Shown one piece after another: positions 1-7,743 of a stretch of DNA of 64,000 bases; within the stretch, counting starts at the first letter, position 1, and every line of letters begins with the position of its first letter. The DNA comes from Bifidobacterium catenulatum DSM 16992 = JCM 1194 = LMG 11043 (GTDB lineage: Bacteria; Actinomycetota; Actinomycetes; Actinomycetales; Bifidobacteriaceae), in assembly GCF_001025195.1 (NCBI RefSeq), contig NZ_AP012325.1, forward strand, positions 1,674,001 to 1,738,000. Reading direction: 5' to 3'. The translations under genes were made by a program, and so were the position numbers. The notes under the pieces were generated by a model, which saw nothing but the letters and a program-made list of their open reading frames with translations, made no database searches and had not been told where the DNA came from.

Positions 1-782
1 GCCACCACCGAATCAAGGACGATCCGGGTGCCGGCCTGCATTAGCACAGCGCCAATCGCATACACAACGATGAGGTTGCGCAACCGCTTGGCATAGATAC
101 GGTCGCGCCCACGCATAAGCCACATAAGCGGCAGCAATACGCCGAACAGATGCATGCCGATATAGCTGGGCTCCGCGAACAGGAACTGCGGGCGACCACC
201 GCCCCACACCGAGCTTTCATTGATGTACTGCCGGTACATGAGGTGCGCGAAATAGTCGGTCAGCGGCTTGATATGCAGATGGATGGATAGCCATTGCACC
301 ACGCCCACGCCGAAGGAGAACCAGTAAGAAGCGATGAGAATCCGCAATGGCGTACGCCATGGAATGCGTTTGATGCCGAACGCAATGGCGATCGCCCCCA
401 AAGTGGCGAGCACGCCCAATAATCCGGTGATGCTCATGAACGCGGCGTTGAGATGAATGCCGAAGCGCAGCCACCCGGGGATGGACAGGATGATGCAAGC
501 GACCGGCAGCAGGAACATAGGCAGGTACCGGTTGGCTGCGATGCGCAGTTGACGCCAATTGCATAGGCAGTACACGGCGAACAGCGCCGGACTGATTGGC
601 GACCAGAACGGCGCGTACAGGCCGAGCGTAGTGCCGTCCACCGGAAGAAAAGCGATGGCCAGCAGCAACCAAACGACGTTGCGTTCCTGCGTTGTCAGAA
701 ATTGCAGGAACGGCCAGTATTGCGGCCGGCCATGATGGTTGCCCGCGTCGATGGTGTCATTGTGTACGCATGCCTGGTTCAT
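1..782 (-). CDS. Wzy-like EPS polymerase, 3'-truncated by window edge
   Basis: Predicted polytopic membrane protein that would polymerise lipid-linked EPS repeat units. The minus-strand frame is open from an ATG at 782 to the left edge (about 260 codons) without a stop. The start follows a GGGAGGGGG ribosome binding site. It is a paralogue of the protein at 11794-13134: both share the segment PQFLFAEPSYIGMH followed by FGVLLPL, and both have hydrophobic helices separated by short loops. O-antigen polymerases diverge strongly, so the assignment rests on topology, the paralogue and the EPS context. The left half lies outside the window. Confidence 0.75.
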   Translation of the reverse strand, partial: MNQACVHNDTIDAGNHHGRPQYWPFLQFLTTQERNVVWLLLAIAFLPVDGTTLGLYAPFWSPISPALFAVYCLCNWRQLRIAANRYLPMFLLPVACIILSIPGWLRFGIHLNAAFMSITGLLGVLATLGAIAIAFGIKRIPWRTPLRILIASYWFSFGVGVVQWLSIHLHIKPLTDYFAHLMYRQYINESSVWGGGRPQFLFAEPSYIGMHLFGVLLPLMWLMRGRDRIYAKRLRNLIVVYAIGAVLMQAGTRIVLDSVV

Positions 783-866
783 GTGATTCCCCCTCCCCGT
801 CAACCTTACTCGTTCATCGTGATGCATGATGCCACCCGTTGTTCATTTGTAAGCGCAACGCCTTCG

Positions 867-971
867 TCAGGCTTGTAGGCCTGGCGGTTCGTCGGCGAAT
901 GGCTCGGCGGGCGTGCGGTAGCCGAGCATTCGCATGGGCCGGTCGACCTTGCGCTGTAGCGGACAGGCGGC
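867..971 (-). pseudogene. transposase C-terminal scrap (possibly IS30-like)
   Basis: A short minus-strand frame reads RPMRMLGYRTPAEPFADEPP and ends at a TGA at 867-869. The LGYRTPAE pattern is typical of the C-terminal tail of integrase-core transposases such as IS30. No start or catalytic domain is present, and it abuts the Doc gene. The family assignment is weak. Confidence 0.35.
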
Positions 972-980
972 AGCCCGTCA

Positions 981-1472
981 TCATTCATCGATTAAACGTC
1001 CACTTCTCCTCAGGATTGCGGCAAATTGTTCTTCCGTGATTTCTTCTGTCACCAGTCTGGAAATGAGTTTATATAGGGTATTTCGTTCTGGCTCTGGATC
1101 ATCATCGATATCCAAATCAATTCTTTCCATTTTCAGGATGGCCAAGGATATAGCCATTGCGGTGCGCTTGTTGCCATCAGCGAAATAATGATTTTTGGCT
1201 AGGTGAAAGGTAAAATGCGCCATTTGTCGAAACAAATCTTCGAATCGTTCTTTCGGCGATTGACCGAATACCGGCAGAAACGTTGAATCAACAACGCTGC
1301 TTACGGAACCGATGTCGCTGGTTCTTTCCACGGTAAATCCGCCGATGTCGTCAAGTTGCTTCCTGTGTACTCGGACGATTGCTTGTGTCATTGCTTCTGC
1401 GAAATCATCAAATGGAAAAACGAGTGGTGACGCTTGGATATGCCACCACTCGTCAGTGTATTGCTCAGGCAT
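981..1472 (-). CDS. doc: Doc-type Fic-fold toxin
   Basis: Predicted toxin of a toxin-antitoxin pair. The Fic/Doc motif HYFADGNKRTA is intact, with the catalytic His, the phosphate-anchoring Asp-Gly-Asn and the Lys-Arg. Doc enzymes are known to phosphorylate EF-Tu and so stop translation; that activity is inferred here from the family. I place the start at the ATG at 1472 (MPEQYTDEWW), which has AGGA nine bases upstream and overlaps the antitoxin stop by 8 bases. An upstream ATG at 1508 would add 12 residues. About 163 residues, slightly longer than phage P1 Doc. The order antitoxin then toxin with overlap is typical of co-translated TA pairs. Confidence 0.82.
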   Translation of the reverse strand: MPEQYTDEWWHIQASPLVFPFDDFAEAMTQAIVRVHRKQLDDIGGFTVERTSDIGSVSSVVDSTFLPVFGQSPKERFEDLFRQMAHFTFHLAKNHYFADGNKRTAMAISLAILKMERIDLDIDDDPEPERNTLYKLISRLVTEEITEEQFAAILRRSGRLIDE

Positions 1473-1971
1473 TGCGCAGAATCCTGAAGGTGTTCTGCCA
1501 TTTTGCATTTACTTCATCCAAACTAGATGCAAGAGTGTTTTTGGGGAAGGTCAGACCGTCGTCGGATGCGAGAATGGCATCGTTGGTGATTTCGACGTTT
1601 TCTCCTTCCCTGTAGACATTCTTCCAAGCGGAGTTCTTTCGATGGGAGAATCCCACAAGATCGAATGCCGTCAGAAAACCATATTTCTTTGCCGTCCCAT
1701 CTACGACGGATAAGGCCTGTTCATCCTTTGCGGTTTCGCCCTCGGGCTTGAGAATCCTGTTGCGTCCGTATTTTTGGAAAGTGAAATAAACGTTCCTCTC
1801 AACCGGACCGTAAGGCCACGCTTCAATCTTGTCTTCGAACAATGGTTTCCCGGTTGCGCGCAGAGACTCGACTTGTGCGAAATAAACGAGCTTGTTCAGC
1901 ACAAGATTCGTAATGTCGATATCAGAGCCATGGCGAAGAATGAAAGCATTCGCTACTTGTATTGACTTCAT
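1465..1971 (-). CDS. Panacea-domain (SocA/DUF4065-like) antitoxin
   Basis: A 168-residue protein resembling the SocA/GepA Panacea fold. It shows the N-terminal pattern ITNLVLNKLVYFAQVESL, then the signature region EAWPYGPVERNVYFTF. Panacea proteins are known as antitoxins that neutralise diverse toxins, so with Doc immediately downstream the pair reads as one TA operon. The ATG at 1971 is preceded by GAGGAGGGG. The family name rests on motif recognition, not a search. Confidence 0.72.
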   Translation of the reverse strand: MKSIQVANAFILRHGSDIDITNLVLNKLVYFAQVESLRATGKPLFEDKIEAWPYGPVERNVYFTFQKYGRNRILKPEGETAKDEQALSVVDGTAKKYGFLTAFDLVGFSHRKNSAWKNVYREGENVEITNDAILASDDGLTFPKNTLASSLDEVNAKWQNTFRILRNA

Positions 1972-2483
1972 GCCCCTCCTCTGTCATGGAAATTTCTATG
2001 TTCAGATATATGAAGCTTGCTTTCGAAAGGATGTATATTACCAGTCCTTCTCTCAAAACACAAAGGCAGCATTCAATAATGCATTTGTCAGACGCTGTAA
2101 GAAATCCTGCATTTTCAGTTTGCTGGGTATATATAGTACAGAATACGAAAAGGCATCATCAATCATTGCTTCAAATATCCGAAAGGCAATTTGTCATATT
2201 GATGAAGGCTTGTATCTTGAGGATTAGGCGGTGCTATAAATCCCTTTGGAACAAAGGGCGCACTTCTATACAGGGGCAAGCCATGCATGTGCGCTCTGCA
2301 AGGCAAAACAGCCCAAACATACGAATATTCGGGCTGTTTTGCGCCACTCCGTTCCGTACAAGGGGCTGCGCCCCTTGCGTCGCTAAGCGGCTATCCCTGC
2401 GGACTTGCTATCTACGAACGATTTAACAAACCATTCGCAGATAGCAAGTATGATTAAAAAGAGCATCCATGAAAGGAGCATCC
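1972..2483. repeat. gene-free stretch with three successive inverted repeats
   Basis: No convincing gene lies between the TA pair and the DUF2513 gene. Its right half carries three hairpins. The first has 12-bp perfect arms at 2303-2314 and 2331-2342 (GCAAAACAGCCC type). The second has 8-bp perfect arms at 2359-2366 and 2370-2377 (CAAGGGGC/GCCCCTTG). The third has about 15-bp arms with one mismatch at 2404-2418 and 2434-2448 (CTTGCTATCT core). The stretch sits upstream of mobilization genes, so it could hold a transfer origin or a terminator series from the same foreign element; that role is inference. Confidence 0.5.
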
Positions 2484-2885
2484 ATGAAGCGAGACATGGA
2501 GCTTGTTCGTCTCATTCTTTTGAAAATTGAAGAAGAATACCGTTCAACAGCGATTTATAATTTGAACATTAGTGGCTACGACATGGAAACTGTCGCCTAT
2601 CATTGCAAAATATTAAATGAGGCTGGGCTGATTTCTGATTACGGTGCCCGGTATGCGGATAACAGTTTATGGAGCTTCGACGTAGGTTCTTTAACATGGG
2701 AGGGCAATGATTTTCTTGATAAAATCCGAGATAACTCCCAATGGAAAAAGGTTAAAGATGTAATTGTGCAAAAAGGACTCCCCCTTGTTATCGAAACAAT
2801 TAAGACCATTTCCTCTGCGTTTGTGACAGCCGCAGCAGAGGGAGTAGCAAACTCCATCATTAAAAACGGTGGAATGCCGCAATAA
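2484..2885 (+). CDS. DUF2513 family protein of a mobile element
   Basis: A 133-residue protein starting MKRDMELVRLILLKIEE and containing SGYDMETVAYHCKIL and LTWEGNDFLDKIRDNSQW. This is the DUF2513 pattern, a winged-helix-like small protein common on Firmicutes mobile elements, with no established biochemical role. I choose the ATG at 2484 because AAGGAG lies eight bases upstream; an in-frame ATG at 2469 is possible. A Rho-independent terminator follows at 2911. Base composition is A+T-richer than its neighbours, consistent with transfer from a low-G+C donor. Confidence 0.8.
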   Translation: MKRDMELVRLILLKIEEEYRSTAIYNLNISGYDMETVAYHCKILNEAGLISDYGARYADNSLWSFDVGSLTWEGNDFLDKIRDNSQWKKVKDVIVQKGLPLVIETIKTISSAFVTAAAEGVANSIIKNGGMPQ

Positions 2886-2910
2886 AAAAACTATCCTCTA
2901 TAGTTACATA

Positions 2911-2944
2911 GACCGTCTACAAAAAAGTAGGCGGTCTTTTTATA
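2911..2944 (+). terminator. Rho-independent terminator after DUF2513
   Basis: GACCGTCTAC, a short A-rich loop, GTAGGCGGTC, then a run of five T. The stem has 10 base pairs with one G-T type pair. It sits 25 bases after the DUF2513 stop and ends that transcript before the DUF3847/MobA pair. Confidence 0.8.
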
Positions 2945-2976
2945 TCCCTACATCAAAATCAAGGAGGTCATGCATT

Positions 2977-3288
2977 ATGGCAAAACAGAAAACTATCCCC
3001 GAACTGGAAGCGGAGAAAGCGGAAAGAACGCAAGCTCTTGCAGCTCCAACACAAAAAGCAGCAACTTGAAAACCGTGCCGCATACTACGAAAAGGGAGAT
3101 CTGCGCAAGCGGGCACATCATCTTATCACCCGTGGCGCAGCTATTGAAAGCGTTGCATCGCTGACAAAGGTTTTGACCGAAACCGAGTTTTACACCTTTG
3201 CGGAAAAGCATTCGCCTTGACGGAAGTCAAGGGTCTGCTCATGGAGGCCATCAACGAGCACAACAAAAATGAGTTTGGGGGTGATTGA
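2977..3288 (+). pseudogene. DUF3847-like protein, frameshifted
   Basis: The reading begins MAKQKTIPELEAEKAE after an AAGGAGG site, breaks near 3045, and continues in another frame as HKKQQLENRAAYYEKGDLRK. It breaks again near 3210 and ends LMEAINEHNKNEFGGD at 3288. Together these match the small DUF3847 protein usually encoded just upstream of MobA/MobL relaxases in Firmicutes mobilizable elements. The last codon overlaps the relaxase start. At least two indels make it a relic. Confidence 0.7.
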
Positions 3289-3593
3289 CTATCGCACTGT
3301 ATCATTTTCATGCGACCCGGATTAAGCACAGCGCCGGACAGTCTGCTGTGGCTGCTGCCGCCTATCGCTCCGGCGAAAAGCTGCACAGTGAGCATTACAG
3401 CGAGGACAGCGATTACGCCAAAAGGGCGGCGTAATCTGTTCCGAAATCCTGCTGCCATCTCATGCTCCACCCTCTTTCTCTGACCGCGAAACCTTATGGA
3501 ACGAGGTGGAGAAGCAGAACGGGAAAAGCGCAGCTTGCCTACAGATTTGACATTGCCTTGCAGAACGAGTTTTCCATGCAGGAGAACAGGGCG
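3285..3593 (+). pseudogene. mobA: MobA/MobL (MobQ-type) relaxase fragment
   Basis: The frame starts at TTG 3285 and reads ALYHFHATRIKHSAGQSAV, AAAAYRSGEKL and, after a frameshift near 3421, GGVICSEILLPSHAP. After another shift near 3515 it reads KAQLAYRFDIALQNEF. This is the N-terminal relaxase domain of the MobA/MobL family, which nicks the transfer origin of mobilizable plasmids and elements. The gene is cut by the IS150-like element at about 3594, so only about 100 of several hundred residues remain. Non-functional relic of a transferred element. Confidence 0.82.
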
Positions 3594-4804
3594 CAGACGT
3601 TTTCTTGGAGACTGAGCGAAAGGATTATCATATGTCCGGTCCCGAGGAACGACAGCGCGCGGTGGATCTGTACTCCGCCACGCCGATGACCACGGCCCAG
3701 GTGGTGAGGCATCTGGGATACCCGACCAGGCAGTGCCTGGAACGCTGGCTGGCAAAGGATCCCGGGTATGCCGGCCATATGGCGAAACCCATCATCCTAA
3801 TGGAGACGAGGGCCAAGGCGATCGAACTGGTGCTGGGCGGCATGCGCGGAAGCAGGCCGCCGAACGGCTCGGTGCGGGCATCGGAGCGGTCCGCAACCGG
3901 GTCAGGGCGTACCGCGAGGGCGGCATGGCCGCGCTGCGACCCAAGAACAGGAACGCCGGCCAGGCCGACAGGCCAGCGATGCGACGGGATCGATCCGCCG
4001 GCGACGCCGAGGCCCCGCGCCGCAGGGTCGAGGAGCCGGAACTGGGGAACGCGTTGATGCGGGAGGTGGCGGAGGCGTTCGCCTCTTCCAGGGGAAGGTA
4101 CGGGTACCGCAGGGTCAGGGCCGTGCTCCGAACCCGCGTCTCGGAGAAGGCGCTCCGCAGGATCATGGCCGAGGATGGTCCGACGGCGCATGTTCCCGAA
4201 CGACGCGGGTACGGCTCATACGAGGGCGAGACCACGCCGGCTCCCGGCGACCTCGCCGACCGCGATTTCACGGCTGAGATGCCGAACGAGAAATGGCTCA
4301 CGGACATCACCGAGATCAAGGCCAGGGATGGGAAGGTGTACCTCTCCCCGCCGATCGACTGTTACGACGGCAAGATCGTCGCGTACACGGCCGGGCCCGG
4401 TCCCAACGCGGAGCTCGCCAACAGGATGCTCGTCAAGGCCATGGAAACGCTGCCGGAGGGAGCGAGGCCCCTGGTGCATTCCGACCGCGGATGCCACTGC
4501 CGGCGGCCCGGATGGCTGGCGCTCATGGACCGCTACGGCCCGGCGCGGTCGACGGGCGCCAAAGGCCGTTCCCCGGACGACGCCGCCGCGGAGGGGTTCC
4601 TCGGACGCATGAGGACGGAGCCCGTCTATCCTGGGCATTGGGGGGGGGGAGCATACCCGCGACGGGGTGCTCGTCCCGATCGACGACTGCATCCGCTGGC
4701 ACGACCACGAGCGCATCAAACGGTCGATTGGTTGGATGAGTCCGGTACAATACCGTCAGAACCAGGGAATGGCTGCGTGATCATCTCCAAGAAAACGTCC
4801 GCAG
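3594..4804 (+). mobile_element. IS150-like (IS3 family) element, degenerate
   Basis: The ends are imperfect inverted repeats: left GCAGACGTTTTCTTGGAG at about 3593 and right CTCCAAGAAAACGTCCGC ending near 4803. The element interrupts the MobA relic. Relatives of the same element are at 19077-19750 and 44767-45130, plus a right-end scar at 19768-19842. No clear target duplication was found. Group assignment within the IS3 family is by domain pattern only. Confidence 0.75.
3605..4780 (+). pseudogene. IS150-like transposase, frameshifted
   Basis: OrfA part: an N-terminal helix-turn-helix ([20 protein letters not shown]) from 3605. After a shift near 3860 comes a second HTH-like block ([17 protein letters not shown]), then the integrase core with TDITEIKARDGKVYL (first Asp) and VHSDRGCHC (second Asp region). 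A G10 tract at 4640-4649 shifts the frame again; the restored tail reads HERIKRSIGWMSPVQYRQ and ends at the TGA at 4778-4780. At least two frameshifts make activity unlikely. Transposition chemistry would be DDE. Confidence 0.8.
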
Positions 4805-4896
4805 CTCCCTTATCACACTTGTCACACATTCATGTAGATAAGGCTCAATATTATATACAGGTATGACAACTAAAACTAGCGGGTCCATATTGCTTT

Positions 4897-6045
4897 TCAT
4901 TTCTTCTCAAAAAGTTTCAAGTAAATTGAAGTCAGTTCCCGGGCATTCTCGGAAATATCATAGTCGGAGAACGCTTTATCGGAGGAATCGATTCGTATCC
5001 CCGGTTCCAATGCCAGTATAGAAGAGCTCCATTCTTCATGCGATTCTATGGGCATGAATTTAGATGTGCCTGTTACATCAACTTCTCGTGTAATTGCGTC
5101 GGAGAACAGGCATGGGAGACCAGCGCGCTGCGCCTCAACGCCAACTAAGCAAAGTCCCTCATATAGACTAGGCAGGCAGAACACGTCAAATGCTTGGTAT
5201 AGACGATTGACATCAGATCTCTGTCCCAGAAACATCACATGATCAACAACACCAAGCTCTTCAGCATGCTGTTGAACATCCGCCTTATCAGGTCCTTCTC
5301 CCACAAAGGCAAGCATCGTATTAGGCCTACTAGGCAGCAGATCCGCAAGCATGTCAACCAAGAAAACCTGGTTCTTTTGAGGCATAAAGCGGCCAACATG
5401 CCCTATCAGGAATGTGTCATCGGCAATACCGAATTCTTCGCGTACCTTTTGACGAACTGTAGAATCAAAACGGAATTTATCCAGCTCAATGGCGTTCGGA
5501 ATTACAGTAAAATCATGGTTTTTGCCAAACAACCATTCACCCGCATAATGTCCGCACGCAAACCTTACTGTCGGGTACACATTTGCGAACGGCCTCAATA
5601 CAAGCTTCATCGCATTCTTCGCAAACTCGCCTTTGCCCATGGTTGAATGAGAATGCGCGATGCGGGCAGGCACTCCCATTTTCTTCGCTGCCGACAATGG
5701 GAATACACTCAGAGTGTTGATGTTGCTGTGCACAATCGGCCACTGCTGTTCGTGCATCAGACGAATCAGCTCACGACGGTAACGAATCGGATGCTGGTAC
5801 GGCGGTATGCGGAATACACGACCACCCAAAGTAGTGATTTCCTCTTCAGGAACGCGCGTGGAATCCTCATCGACAAGGAAATCAAACTGCACTTTGCTGC
5901 GGTCGATATACCGGTAGTAGTTCATCACTACAGATTCAACACCGCCGCCAACCATTTTGCCGACAATCTGAGCCACGCGAATCGGCTTTTGCGAACCATT
6001 CACGCCGGTTTTCGTATTATGCGATTGCGTATCGACCATACTCAT
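4897..6045 (-). CDS. GT4 family glycosyltransferase (EpsF-like)
   Basis: Predicted cytoplasmic glycosyltransferase adding a sugar from a nucleotide-sugar donor to the lipid-linked EPS intermediate. The N-terminal Rossmann domain has GGGVESVVMNYYRYID. The C-terminal donor domain shows GHVGRFMPQKNQVF and the E-x7-E motif region CLPSLYEGLCLVGVEAQ. It is a close relative of 41533-42690. I use the ATG at 6045 (MSMVDTQ), which has GGGAAG upstream; an upstream GTG at 6087 would add 14 residues. It lies downstream of the priming transferase relic on the same strand, probably the same EPS operon. Confidence 0.88.
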   Translation of the reverse strand: MSMVDTQSHNTKTGVNGSQKPIRVAQIVGKMVGGGVESVVMNYYRYIDRSKVQFDFLVDEDSTRVPEEEITTLGGRVFRIPPYQHPIRYRRELIRLMHEQQWPIVHSNINTLSVFPLSAAKKMGVPARIAHSHSTMGKGEFAKNAMKLVLRPFANVYPTVRFACGHYAGEWLFGKNHDFTVIPNAIELDKFRFDSTVRQKVREEFGIADDTFLIGHVGRFMPQKNQVFLVDMLADLLPSRPNTMLAFVGEGPDKADVQQHAEELGVVDHVMFLGQRSDVNRLYQAFDVFCLPSLYEGLCLVGVEAQRAGLPCLFSDAITREVDVTGTSKFMPIESHEEWSSSILALEPGIRIDSSDKAFSDYDISENARELTSIYLKLFEKK

Positions 6046-6146
6046 ATCACGTATTGCTTCCCTTGTACTTCCGAGCTTACCCAGCACCTGAAACTGCCGT
6101 TCCCCTGATGGAATCCCTTGCTATGTCTCATCTCCATCAGAACCTA

Positions 6147-7691
6147 TCAATATGCACCCTTGTGAGTTACAACGGCGCCGACGGTGCGGAACAGTAGCAC
6201 GATGTCGCCCAACATGGACCAGTTCTGCACATAGCTGACATCCAAGGATTCAGACTCCTCCCGGCTCAGATTGGAACGGCCGGACACCTGCCACGGACCG
6301 GTGATGCCGGGCTTGACCAGCATACGAGTGGCATATGTCTGGTCGTACTGCGCCACTTCCTCAGGCAGCGGCGGGCGCGGTCCCACCACGCTCATATCAC
6401 CCTTCAGCACGTTCAGGAACTGCGGAAGCTCATCAATGGAGAACTTGCGAATGAACTTGCCCATCTTGGTAACTCGCGGATCGTCCTTCATCTTGAAAAT
6501 GAAACGGCCCTTCTGTCCATTTTCCTCGGCCAATTCCGCCTTCATCTTGTCCGCGTTCACCACCATGGAACGGAACTTGATCATCTTGAACGTCTTGTCA
6601 CGGCGGCCCACACGGGTCTGCATATAAAAAATCGGCCCACCATCGGTGAGCTTGATGGCGATGGCGACGGGAACGCTGACAATCGCGGAAACCAACAGCG
6701 CAATCAGCGACACCACAATGTCGAACGCGCGCTTCTTGCACATGGCCCACGGCGAATACTGCGTCAGGCTGATCGTCATCACCGTGGTGCCTTGGAGCAC
6801 GCGGATATTGGTCTCATGGCCACTCACATCCACCGCGGAGGTGACAACTGCGATCTCCAGATTCATGGATTCCAGATCCAACACGAATGTGTTGAAATTA
6901 TCGGAAAAACGCTGCATCACATCGGTGACCATCACCGTCTGCACACCCACGGCCACGGCACGTTCGGCGAAATTCTTGCAATACGGCAACGTCACGATAT
7001 TTCTGCCGCTAATCTCATGGATCCGCTGCTTGAACCCCTCGGGCGCGCCGACAGCCTACACAAGACCGTTCTTCTCGTTCAATCCAATCGGGCACACCGC
7101 AACGACATGATAGTTTAGCTGGCTTTTCTTGCTCAGGAATTCCAAGGCATGTTCAATGCCCTCGGGAGAGCCTACCAGTACGGTGCCGTACGAATACGCG
7201 CCCTTCTCACGGCTGAACAGCACGAACTGACGGATGATGAGACGTTCGACAATGGTAACCAGTAACGCACACAGAAGCGCCAAACCGGTGGTCACCAACG
7301 GTACGTACACGTTGAGAATGGAATTCAGCGCGCAAACCATCAGACCCGCGAAAATCGCACCTTTGACCAAAAACGCATTGAGCTGGTAGCCGTCACCCAT
7401 CACATGACGGTGGTACACGCCCACACTGTGCAGGCAATATATCCAAATCAGCGAGCCGACAAGCGTATACACCCATAAAGCAAGGTAGAAGTGGAAACGC
7501 GTGGAGTACAGGTCTCCCGCATTCCGCACCACGTATACAATCGCCGAGGCAATGATGAAGGCGGTCATATCACACAACACCAGCAAGGCGTTGACGAAGA
7601 ACCGCCAGTAGGCGACGCTGAGCACATACTTCCGGGATGTCTCGCTCAACTTCTCCTTAGTGTTGCCGCTATAGGTCATTTTTCTCTCCAA
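6147..7691 (-). pseudogene. priming EPS glycosyltransferase split by an in-frame amber codon
   Basis: The full frame from ATG 7691 to 6147 encodes an undecaprenyl-phosphate sugar-1-phosphate transferase of the WelE/CpsD type. It comprises four to five N-terminal helices, a soluble linker, then a complete catalytic domain (KFRSMVVNADKMKAEL, FSIDELPQFLNVLKGDMSVV, GPRPPLPEEV, KPGITGPWQVSGRSNLS). A single TAG at 7056-7058 interrupts it after residue 211; 20 codons later the same frame has a GTG (6995) from which the catalytic half could start. No frameshift was seen. The intact homologue at 53192-54859 may have replaced it. Confidence 0.85.
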
Positions 7692-7743
7692 ACTAAAAAC
7701 CCTTGCCTCCCCCGCTTGTTAGGAGCGATAATTTAGCTTACTC

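Noticed and set aside
1774..2426. Several plus-strand open frames opposite and just after the Panacea gene
   Set aside because: No ribosome binding sites or domain features; they overlap the antitoxin gene or the hairpin region.
4640..4649. G10 tract as a programmed frameshift site of the IS150-like transposase
   Set aside because: Programmed shifts in the IS3 family lie at the orfA/orfB junction, not near the end of the catalytic domain; other frame breaks are present too.
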